DNA from: Gemmatimonas phototrophica
GTDB taxonomy: Bacteria > Gemmatimonadota > Gemmatimonadetes > Gemmatimonadales > Gemmatimonadaceae
Reading direction: 5' to 3'
Assembly (NCBI RefSeq): GCF_000695095.2
Contig: NZ_CP011454.1
Location: forward strand, 372,001-436,000
DNA length: 64,000 nt
In this document: positions 25,365 to 31,535 of the stretch, in pieces
How positions within the stretch are numbered: the first letter of the stretch is position 1
How the letters are laid out: each line of letters starts with the position of its first letter
Notes under the pieces: generated by a model
What the model was told of the DNA's origin: nothing
The model's input: the letters and a program-made list of their open reading frames with translations, nothing else
Databases searched by the model: none
Translations under genes and position numbers: made by a program

Positions 25365-25473
25365 CGGACCGTTGCAGCTGACGGCGGCGTGTTCGGAGTG
25401 AGTCCTTGCTCGCGGCGCTCGCTGGCCGTAACGTATGGAAACGCCGCCGCAGCTGAACGCTGGGGCGTTAGGT
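25359..25473 (+). other. attC-like site d (115 bp), well preserved
   Basis: Canonical R'' GCCTAAC (25359-25365) and R' GTTAGGT (25467-25473). The interior arm GCAGCTGACGGCGGCGT pairs almost perfectly with ACGCCGCCGCAGCTGAACGC, giving a long hairpin on the single strand. The best attC candidate in the array. Confidence 0.92.
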
Positions 25474-25503
25474 CGCACCTACAGGCTCGATCATTCCCCG
25501 CCG

Positions 25504-25941
25504 ATGAGAATCTTGAAAGTCGTTCCCATTGTGCGGCGTCAGCACGGCGATCGGACCGAAGTGTTGGTCGTTGAGCATCCGCAGGCGGGCACGCAGCTCG
25601 TGAAAGGCACCGTCGAGGCGGGTGAGTCCGTGGCTGCTGCGGCGGTGCGTGAATTGGCGGAGGAGTCTGGTCTCGTCCAGGCGATGTACCGTCGGGATCT
25701 CGGCACGTGGGAGCAAGGGCCGCCGGATCAGGTCTGGCTTTTTTGCGAGATGTCGGTCGCGCGAGGGTTGCCGGACACGTGGACCCAAGTCACCGCCGAT
25801 GACGGCGGCCACCGCTTCGCGTTCTGGTGGCATCCGCTCGCCGAGGCGCCAACCCCGAGTTGCCATCCCCTCTTTGTCGACGCGCTGGCGTTCCTGCGCA
25901 CGCGCTGCCCTCCTGCCGGTCCCACCTCGACGCCCGCATGA
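25504..25941 (+). CDS. Cassette gene: NUDIX hydrolase
   Basis: 145 residues from ATG 25504. The Nudix box is present (GTVEAGES then RELAEESGL, about residues 37-59), with Mg-binding glutamates in the REL-EESG part. Nudix enzymes hydrolyse nucleoside diphosphate-linked compounds such as oxidised nucleotides or dinucleotides; the substrate is not evident. The TGA stop overlaps the ATG of the acetyltransferase gene (ATGA), so both sit in one cassette and are probably translationally coupled. Confidence 0.88.
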   Translation: MRILKVVPIVRRQHGDRTEVLVVEHPQAGTQLVKGTVEAGESVAAAAVRELAEESGLVQAMYRRDLGTWEQGPPDQVWLFCEMSVARGLPDTWTQVTADDGGHRFAFWWHPLAEAPTPSCHPLFVDALAFLRTRCPPAGPTSTPA

Positions 25942-26507
25942 ACCAGCCTTCACTGTACACACCGCGCTTGATCCTGCGCCCCTATCAGCCCGCGGATGCG
26001 TCCGAGGTGCAGCGGCTCGCGGGCGCCGCCGCGGTCGCGGAGACGACGCTCAACATTCCGCATCCCTACGCGGACGGCATGGCCGAGGCGTGGATCGCGA
26101 CGCATCGCGCGGCGTGGGAGGCCGGGACGGCGGTCACGTTCGCCATCACCACCGTCGACGATGCCCTGCGTGGTACGGTGAGCCTCCAACTGACGCGGTC
26201 GCACGGACGCGGGGAACTTGGCTATTGGATTGGGCAGCCCTACTGGGGCAGGGGGCTGGCGACCGAGGCGGTCACGGCGCTCCTACGGTTCGCGTTCGAG
26301 GACCTCCACCTCAATCGCTTGCAGGCCTCGTACTTGCCCCGCAATCCGGCGTCGGGGCGTGTCCTCGCGAAGGTCGGCATGCTGCGCGAAGGCCTGCATC
26401 GTGAGCGCTTTCGGAAAGGCGACACGTTCGAGGACGTGGTGGAGTGTGCCATCTTGCAGCGCGAGTGGCGCGCCGGCCGGGATCTCACGCGCGACGGTGC
26501 GACCTAA
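25938..26507 (+). CDS. Cassette gene: GNAT family N-acetyltransferase (RimJ/RimL-like)
   Basis: 189 residues from ATG 25938. LYTPRLILRPYQPADASEVQ opens a RimJ-type GNAT; the acetyl-CoA-binding A motif appears as LGYWIGQPYWGRGLATEAVT and the NxxS-type B motif as NPASGRVLAKVGMLREG. Such enzymes acetylate ribosomal protein N-termini, antibiotics or small amines. Both this gene and the Nudix gene lie between attC d and attC e, making a two-gene cassette. Its TAA stop is in the R'' box of attC e. Confidence 0.9.
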   Translation: MNQPSLYTPRLILRPYQPADASEVQRLAGAAAVAETTLNIPHPYADGMAEAWIATHRAAWEAGTAVTFAITTVDDALRGTVSLQLTRSHGRGELGYWIGQPYWGRGLATEAVTALLRFAFEDLHLNRLQASYLPRNPASGRVLAKVGMLREGLHRERFRKGDTFEDVVECAILQREWRAGRDLTRDGAT

Positions 26508-26641
26508 CCATGCGTCGCTGCAGTCAAACGCTGCGAAACTCGGTGTAGCGACCGCGGGGCGCTCGCTGTAGCCTCAGGTGACGGAGCGAACGCCCCGCTT
26601 GCTGCGGTGTGGGCGTTTGCCGCAAAACGCAATCGTTAGAC
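26502..26641 (+). other. attC-like site e (140 bp)
   Basis: Canonical R'' ACCTAAC (26502-26508) and R' GTTAGAC (26635-26641). Flanking arms pair: CATGCGT..CAAACGC on the left with GCGTTTGCCGC..ACGCAAT on the right. The middle holds a GC-rich hairpin (ACCGCGGGGCGCTCG with CGAACGCCCCGC). Confidence 0.88.
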
Positions 26642-26668
26642 CAACTACCTTCCTCTGTCTCTCGTGCC

Positions 26669-27169
26669 ATGTCACCTGATGAGCACTGTCCGGAGTGCGG
26701 CGCGCCCGTCGTGGGCCAACGGCTGGGGTGCCAGCAGCGGTTCGACGAGTGCCTCGCGCGCGAGTTCGATGACGACCGGTACGCGCGCGCGCAGCGCCTC
26801 ATGGTCGATGCATACTCGCTCCAGCACCCGTCGGACTACATGCGTTCTGCGAAGTCGTTCGCGGCGCATCTCACGGGCATCTATGCGGCGCTGGAGCGCC
26901 GCGACGCGCCGGAAGTGAATCACGCGGTGCAGGCGTGGCTCAATGGGCCGAAGACCATGCCGCGTCCAGACCATCCGAGTGCACTACGCCGTGGTACACT
27001 TACGATCCTCCACGTCCACGAAGCTGGCGAGTCGGAAGAGCACGTTGTGCGCGTCCGCGAGTGGGCGCAGTCCGTGTGGGAGGCATGGCGGAGCTATGAG
27101 CAGATCGCAACGAAATGGATTGACGCCGCGATCGCGACCGTGCCCTCGCGCGCTACTCGTCCTCAGTGA
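26669..27169 (+). CDS. Cassette gene: DUF5946 family protein
   Basis: 166 residues from ATG 26669. CPECGAPVVGQRLGCQQRFD near the start and VDAYSLQHPSDYMRSAKSF follow the pattern of the DUF5946 family, which has an N-terminal CxxC-x(n)-C zinc-ribbon-like head and a helical body of unknown role. DHPSALRRGTLTILHVHEAG and EWAQSVWEAWRSYEQIATKW are also family-like. The start is 27 bases after attC e. Confidence 0.8.
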   Translation: MSPDEHCPECGAPVVGQRLGCQQRFDECLAREFDDDRYARAQRLMVDAYSLQHPSDYMRSAKSFAAHLTGIYAALERRDAPEVNHAVQAWLNGPKTMPRPDHPSALRRGTLTILHVHEAGESEEHVVRVREWAQSVWEAWRSYEQIATKWIDAAIATVPSRATRPQ

Positions 27170-27197
27170 CGACCGGCGAAGATTTCTGCCGGAGTTG

Positions 27198-27217
27198 GTC
27201 TAACGCGAGCATTAGGC
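27198..27217 (+). other. Collapsed attC-like remnant f (20 bp)
   Basis: GTCTAAC and ATTAGGC are separated by only six bases (GCGAGC). Outer boxes persist but the palindromic interior is gone, so the site looks like a deletion derivative and is probably non-functional. Confidence 0.5.
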
Positions 27218-27264
27218 GGCGGCCGCGATGCACTCACATCTCACGATCAACGCAGGAATGGCCC

Positions 27265-27657
27265 ATGAAAGGTTGGAGGCAAGTAGCGGCTGCGGCTTCG
27301 ATCGGGATCTTTGCGGGCGCAGTCAGCGTCAAACTCGCCATGGCTGCGACCGCAAAGCCGCCAGCCTATTTGGTTGTGGAATACGAGATTACGGATCGTG
27401 ACGCGTTCCAGGCATACATCAAGGGCGTAGAGTCGCTCCCGACAACCCGTGTGTTCTTGGCTCGCCACGCCAAGGGTGTACCCCTGACCGGTGAGCCGCC
27501 CAAGTGGATCGGAATCTTGAAATACCCGAGCCTTGAAGAGGCCTTAGCATTCGAGAACTCGACGCAGTACAAGGCTCTGGTCAGTGCCCGCGACAAGGGC
27601 ACGAAATGGCGTGCGTACGTGGTCGAAGGGCTGCCGGAACAAGCGGCACAGCAATGA
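27265..27657 (+). CDS. Cassette gene: exported DUF1330 family protein
   Basis: 130 residues from ATG 27265. A signal peptide (VAAAASIGIFAGAVSVKLAM) precedes a DUF1330 domain: YLVVEYEITDRDAFQAYIKG, then RVFLARHAKGVPLTGEPPKW and YPSLEEALAFENSTQYKAL. DUF1330 has a dimeric alpha/beta-barrel ferredoxin-like fold of unknown activity; an exported version is less common than the cytoplasmic form. The base composition is lower in GC than flanking chromosomal genes. Confidence 0.85.
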   Translation: MKGWRQVAAAASIGIFAGAVSVKLAMAATAKPPAYLVVEYEITDRDAFQAYIKGVESLPTTRVFLARHAKGVPLTGEPPKWIGILKYPSLEEALAFENSTQYKALVSARDKGTKWRAYVVEGLPEQAAQQ

Positions 27658-27668
27658 CTATCCGGATG

Positions 27669-27751
27669 GTCTCACGCTGATGAAGTCACCTCCGCCTCAC
27701 AAGCGTTTGCTGCGGTCGGGGCCTAACGCCTCGGCCCACGCGCCGTGAGAC
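27669..27751 (+). other. attC-like site g with compensated core changes (83 bp)
   Basis: GTCTCAC (27669-27675) and GTGAGAC (27745-27751) are exact reverse complements and differ from GTCTAAC/GTTAGAC at one paired position. A GCCTAAC box also occurs inside (27721-27727), so the exact limits are uncertain. Confidence 0.45.
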
Positions 27752-28191
27752 CGTCGCCACGCTTGGTATGCGGCGGCTCGCTTACACTCGGCGGCTGGTC
27801 AGTGGTCCACGCGGCGCACGCCGCTGCAGCCACTGCGGTGGTCAGTACGTTTGCCGTGCCGATGGCAATGGGTGCGCTGTTCGGTGGTGTAGCATCGGGC
27901 CTTCACGCGCTTGCCTCAAGAGGTGAGGGCTCTGACGTCGATTGGGTGGAACGCATCCGAGTCGGCGTCGTCTTCATCTGCGCCTACGTCCCGCTCCTTC
28001 GGTACCTTCGAGATCATCACGCGGCCAGCACGTGGTACGCTTTCGTCGGCGGGGCGCTCATCATGTACTCCTTGGTTCTCCTGCTCCAGCTGATCAAGGG
28101 ACCCTCGCGGCCGTCAGCCGATAAGAGCGTCGGCGAAACAGACCACTCACGCCGTGCCGAACGGATCGCTGCTGCCGACGGGGCTGACTAG
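27745..28191 (+). CDS. Cassette gene: putative small membrane protein
   Basis: 148 residues if started at GTG 27745, which overlaps the R' box of site g, so the true start may be further in, for example ATG 27859 or 27865. Three hydrophobic stretches (AMGALFGGVASGLHALA, VGVVFICAYVPLLRYL and YAFVGGALIMYSLVLLLQLI) suggest an integral membrane protein, followed by a charged tail. No family is recognised. Its TAG stop touches the R''-like box of site h. Confidence 0.5.
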   Translation: MRPSPRLVCGGSLTLGGWSVVHAAHAAAATAVVSTFAVPMAMGALFGGVASGLHALASRGEGSDVDWVERIRVGVVFICAYVPLLRYLRDHHAASTWYAFVGGALIMYSLVLLLQLIKGPSRPSADKSVGETDHSRRAERIAAADGAD

Positions 28192-28263
28192 GGAGTGCGG
28201 CTGGCTCACTCCGTTCGTCTGCCGCATTGTTGAGAGACCCCGAGGCAGAACTTTGCGTTAGAC
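28186..28263 (+). other. attC-like site h (78 bp), R'' degenerate
   Basis: R' is canonical (GTTAGAC, 28257-28263), while the R'' candidate GACTAGG (28186-28192) is degenerate. An interior hairpin GTCTGCC / GGCAGAAC is present. Confidence 0.5.
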
Positions 28264-28270
28264 CAACCGA

Positions 28271-28786
28271 GTGTTCTCACTGACAACAAGGAAGCAACCA
28301 TTGAAGAACGCATTGAAGATCGCATCGACGATCACATTCCTGGCGCTCTGCCTTTCTGCTGCGACGTTGGCGGCCCAGCAGCCTGTTCCACGGCTGGTTG
28401 GGACGTGGCGCGTTATGGAGTTTTGCAACGTCGATACGCCGGGCGATACGACCTACCCACTTGGTCGACGACCGATCGGATTCTTCATCTACGATCCTGC
28501 GGGCAACCTCTCGATCCAGGCGATGCGGGCCGCACCATCCGGTGCGTTTATGCGGGACTCCATTCCGCTCGGCGGTATGGCGGAGTTGCTGTCCTGGTAC
28601 TTTGGCTATTTCGGCACCTACACGATTACGTCCGACTCCACCGTCGTGCATCGTGTCAGGGGTGGCACGATTCCGAGCTACATCGGCACCGACCAACCTC
28701 GCAATTATTGGATTCGCGGCGACACCCTTTCGATCGGTGGCGGTGAACCGTGGTCGTGTCGCAAGCTCGTTCGCGTGCGCTCATGA
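28271..28786 (+). CDS. Cassette gene: exported lipocalin-like domain protein
   Basis: 171 residues from GTG 28271, eight bases after site h. A signal peptide (ASTITFLALCLSAATLAAQQ) is followed by LVGTWRVMEFCNV, GRRPIGFFIYDPAGNLSIQA and GYFGTYTITSDSTVVHRVRG, the strand pattern of the lipocalin-like PF13924 family (GTW.. YDPxGxxSxQ). Such proteins probably bind small hydrophobic ligands in the periplasm; ligand unknown. Confidence 0.82.
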   Translation: MFSLTTRKQPLKNALKIASTITFLALCLSAATLAAQQPVPRLVGTWRVMEFCNVDTPGDTTYPLGRRPIGFFIYDPAGNLSIQAMRAAPSGAFMRDSIPLGGMAELLSWYFGYFGTYTITSDSTVVHRVRGGTIPSYIGTDQPRNYWIRGDTLSIGGGEPWSCRKLVRVRS

Positions 28787-28794
28787 TTGGTGCG

Positions 28795-28814
28795 GACTAA
28801 CACGAGCGTTCGCT
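28795..28814 (+). other. Collapsed attC-like remnant i (20 bp)
   Basis: GACTAAC and GTTCGCT flank six bases (ACGAGC), closely resembling remnant f (GCGAGC spacer). The R' core GTT is kept but the next purine is lost. Last recognisable site of the array. Confidence 0.4.
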
Positions 28815-28834
28815 ACACCACCATCGATTCCGCT

Positions 28835-29401
28835 ATGCCAGAATCCCGTCAGCTCCTGCAACACTTCCTCGCCGCCATCGCCTACCGAACACAGAAGGCG
28901 CTGCGCGACGCGCCAGTCGATTTCGCCGACTTCCGAGCCGGGACTCATGTGCGCACACCGCATGAGCTGGTCTGGCACATGACCGGCGTGATTGGCTATG
29001 CCCGCACCATGCTGCACGGGGGCGACTTCGCCCCACCGCGACTGGAATCGCTGGCGGCAGAGGTGGCGCGGTTTCACGAGACCCTCGCGGCCTTGCGCGA
29101 TGATTTTGGCGATCCGGCACTGGCGGCGCGGATCAGCGATGCACAGTTCCTGCATGGCCCCCTCGCCGATACGATGACCCACGCTGGCCAACTGGCGCTC
29201 CTCCGTCGGCTCGCGGGCGCGCCGGTTCCGTCGGAGAACTTCATCTTCGCCGAGATCATGGCCGCGAACGTCGGGGAGGAGCAGCCGGCACCGGCCGCTC
29301 CAGATGCGTGGTGGCGGCCCGATCAACCGCCGCTTCCGCCGGCGCCGGATCCGCTGCAGGCACAGCGGGCCGGCGAACGAGGACGCGAAGCCGATGGGTG
29401 A
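28835..29401 (+). CDS. DinB family protein
   Basis: 188 residues from ATG 28835. The DinB four-helix metal-binding pattern is visible: THVRTPHELVWHMTGVIGYA gives the first metal-site His, and ADTMTHAGQLALLRRLAGAP gives the later His (HAGQ). DinB-like proteins include thiol transferases (bacillithiol or mycothiol) and many stress-related unknowns; this is not DNA polymerase IV. The C-terminal 40 residues are Pro/Ala/Arg-rich and probably disordered. It follows the last attC remnant directly and may itself be former cassette cargo. Confidence 0.85.
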   Translation: MPESRQLLQHFLAAIAYRTQKALRDAPVDFADFRAGTHVRTPHELVWHMTGVIGYARTMLHGGDFAPPRLESLAAEVARFHETLAALRDDFGDPALAARISDAQFLHGPLADTMTHAGQLALLRRLAGAPVPSENFIFAEIMAANVGEEQPAPAAPDAWWRPDQPPLPPAPDPLQAQRAGERGREADG

Positions 29402-29599
29402 GCGTGGGGCGCAAGGCCACATGCGGAGACGCCGGCTACCGGAGACGTCGAATGATTACGCTTCCTGTTCGCGAGCCGTGTGATCTGTATCTGGCCATTC
29501 GTGAAGACACGTGGAAGATCATCGCCCAGTGCGAGGCGGTAATGGTCGCGACTGAAGGTCGCGATAGACAGCTACCACGCACCGTCTCATCTTTGGGTC

Positions 29600-29875
29600 A
29601 TGACCGAAAAACTCTACAAGCTGGTTGGCCCAGACGGACAGGAGGTGCTCAGTGCAGTACCGGGCACACTCGGCGGGAACCGCCGGCTGAAGATCTATGG
29701 GCACCTCGATTGCCGGAGCGCGATCGGCTCGCTCCCCACGGGATATGCGAAGCATCGGGTCTTCTTCGCAGACGAGGCGACGGCCATCGCAGCCGGCTAC
29801 CGACCCTGTGGCACCTGCATGCAGGCGGAGTACGGTGCCTGGGTTGAGGAAGCCATGCGCTCAGGGCGCCTATAG
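29600..29875 (+). CDS. Small Ada-type metal-binding domain protein
   Basis: 91 residues from ATG 29600. GNRRLKIYGHLDCRSAIGSL and HRVFFADEATAIAAGYRPCG, then TCM, match the zinc-binding part of Ada (FFADxxxAxAAGFRPCxxC). Three Cys (LDC, PCGTC) and the His of KHRVFF could form a metal site, whereas Ada uses four Cys. The protein is only this domain, without HTH or methyltransferase. Interestingly, the AraC-MGMT fusion at 3.1 kb lacks exactly this domain. The 198 bases before it (29402-29599) show no convincing gene. Confidence 0.8.
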   Translation: MTEKLYKLVGPDGQEVLSAVPGTLGGNRRLKIYGHLDCRSAIGSLPTGYAKHRVFFADEATAIAAGYRPCGTCMQAEYGAWVEEAMRSGRL

Positions 29876-30046
29876 CGTGGCATGTCCGGTGGCACACGTG
29901 CGCTGGAGAGGGCACGCGATCATTGGTGCCTCGCCGCGCTCAGCTTGTCGCTGCTCGCTTGCCGCTTACCGTTCAGCATCACCGCCTTCGCGCCCCGCGT
30001 TCGGCCAACCAGAAACCACGCTCAGCTTTCGAAGGAGATGCCCCAC

Positions 30047-30445
30047 GTGAAGATCACGATCGAAGTGACGGTCGCTGCGCCTATTGATGCTGTGTGGAAC
30101 GCCTGGATCACGCCCGATCGAATCACGCAGTGGAATGCGGCTTCAGAGGAGTGGTGCTGCCCGACCGCTGTCAACGATCTGCGCGTTGGTGGAACGTTCT
30201 CTTACCGCATGGAGGCCCGTGATGGCTCGATGGGGTTCGACTTCGAAGGCCAATACACACGGATCGTGGAACGCGAGTTGCTCGAGTACACGCTTGGTGA
30301 CGAGCGCGTCGTGCGTGTGGAGTTCGCCCCAGGGAGTGGCGGGGTGACCGTCCGGCAGACCTTCGATGCGGAGAATGAGCACGCCGCAGAGCAGCAGCGC
30401 CAAGGTTGGCAGGCGATTCTGAATCGATTCGCGAGCCATGTCTGA
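30047..30445 (+). CDS. SRPBCC / AHSA1 family protein
   Basis: 132 residues. GTG 30047 is preferred: AAGGAG at 30032-30037 is nine bases upstream, and the family typically starts MKITIEVTV; the in-frame ATG at 30038 would abut the SD. IDAVWNAWITPDRITQWNAA is the N-terminal AHSA1 helix-strand, WCCPTAVNDLRVGGTFSYRM and FDFEGQYTRIVERELLEYTL continue the START-like fold. The family binds hydrophobic ligands or stimulates Hsp90 in eukaryotes; in bacteria functions are varied. Small-cargo style like the cassettes, but no attC is seen. Confidence 0.87.
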   Translation: MKITIEVTVAAPIDAVWNAWITPDRITQWNAASEEWCCPTAVNDLRVGGTFSYRMEARDGSMGFDFEGQYTRIVERELLEYTLGDERVVRVEFAPGSGGVTVRQTFDAENEHAAEQQRQGWQAILNRFASHV

Positions 30446-30509
30446 ACAGCCGGAACGATAGATGACACGTGGTCCGGGGCCATCGTCAACGGTCCCTGGA
30501 GCACCCCCT

Positions 30510-31322
30510 TCACTCGCCTCCCAACTGCCCCTCGTAGCATGTCGGACACATACCGTGCGTCAGCGAGATGTCCTTTCGCTGTGCCATGTACTGCTCAAGC
30601 CCTACCCACTCCCCGTCGCTCTTGATCTTGCGACACCACGCGCACATGGACAGCAGCGCTTGCAGCCGGCGCAGCTCAGCGGTCGTCTCACGCACCGAGA
30701 GGTCGTGCACGTAGAGCAGGCCGAGCGCGCTCATGAGGAAGAGTGCGACATCGATGCCCACACCATAGGACATCGGACGCGAACCGTTCACACTGATTCC
30801 CGACCTGGTCGAGAGGTACGCGACAATCGCGACGACGGCCAGCAGTGCGGCACCACCGGCTATGAACCCGGTTCGCCACGACTGAGACTCGGCAACCGTG
30901 TCATGACGCGGCACGGCAAAGGCACGCGCCGCCAGCGGCACGAGCAGGAACCAATAAAGCTGTCCCGCCTGGTTTTCACTTGGTACCAGCGCCGATGCCG
31001 CGAACAACAGACCGACCGTTGCAATAATCGTGAACGCCACCACGCGGATGGGCGCGCCCAGCCGTACGGCAAGCGCCTGCGCCAGAATGAGGGCCAAATA
31101 CCCACCCGTCAGCGCGACGCCATGCCATTGCCCCGCTCCCGCGGCCGCTGTCACCGCCAGCGCCGACACAACGGTGGCGAGAGTGATGGCGCCGGCGAGG
31201 AAGCGGAGCTGATAGGCCTCGCCACCATCGCGGGCCCCGCCTGGCCGCAACCACGCCATTGGACGTCTGAGCCATCGGGCCCCCTGCGGCATTGCGACCA
31301 GCCATGCTTCCTGACTCGGCAT
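30510..31322 (-). CDS. Polytopic membrane protein with C-terminal CxxC...CxxC zinc-like tail
   Basis: 270 residues from ATG 31322, chosen because GGAG lies six bases upstream; the frame continues beyond. Six or so membrane helices (LAGAITLATVVSALAVTAAA, LTGGYLALILAQALAVRLG, VAFTIIATVGLLFAASALV, LYWFLLVPLAARAFAV, FIAGGAALLAVVAIVAYLS, GIDVALFLMSALGLLYVHD) are followed by a short coiled linker and LLSMCAWCRKIKSDGEWVGL ... THGMCPTCYEG. That CAWC...CPTC tail is a recurring cytoplasmic module in bacterial PAS, kinase and regulator proteins, presumably metal-binding. A membrane sensor is a reasonable guess. Confidence 0.7.
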   Translation of the reverse strand: MPSQEAWLVAMPQGARWLRRPMAWLRPGGARDGGEAYQLRFLAGAITLATVVSALAVTAAAGAGQWHGVALTGGYLALILAQALAVRLGAPIRVVAFTIIATVGLLFAASALVPSENQAGQLYWFLLVPLAARAFAVPRHDTVAESQSWRTGFIAGGAALLAVVAIVAYLSTRSGISVNGSRPMSYGVGIDVALFLMSALGLLYVHDLSVRETTAELRRLQALLSMCAWCRKIKSDGEWVGLEQYMAQRKDISLTHGMCPTCYEGQLGGE

Positions 31323-31535
31323 TTCGACTCCGGGGAGGCACTGTGTAAGCGTCATGTAGGACAGGCAATTGCGGCACGTTGAGTATATGCCTCGCTCCCC
31401 TCCGTGGCGAGCACCGGCAATGAGGCATGGCGCGCGTCCCGCGCCCCGGGGCGTGTGCGGCGCGCATATTTCGTTGCCTATCCGCTTCTGGCGCCTCCGC
31501 ATTCCACGGTATCACGCACTCTCCCGAAGGACGAG

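Larger units (their letters stand above)
23560..28814 (+). mobile_element. Integron gene-cassette array without an integrase in view (CALIN)
   Basis: Small genes, all on the plus strand, are separated by sites with the integron attC architecture: an RYYYAAC box after (often overlapping) each stop codon, an imperfect palindrome of variable length, and a GTTRRRY box just before the next gene. Four sites (R' boxes at 23603, 24117, 25467, 26635) have canonical GTTAGGY or GTTAGAC boxes; others are mutated or collapsed. Cassette genes are visibly less GC-rich and functionally unrelated, as in chromosomal integrons. No tyrosine recombinase with the integron-specific patch occurs in the 64 kb, so the array is either an attC cluster lacking integrase or served by an integrase elsewhere. 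Confidence 0.82.

Noticed and set aside
23560-28814. CRISPR array
   Set aside because: Spacing and contents are genes, not uniform spacers; repeated elements are attC-like pairs of boxes, not identical direct repeats.
29452-29847. A possible gene starting MITLPVREPCDLYLAIREDT before the Ada-domain gene
   Set aside because: Its body overlaps the well-supported Ada-type gene in another frame and becomes Arg/Pro-rich; a short decayed piece cannot be excluded but is not supported.
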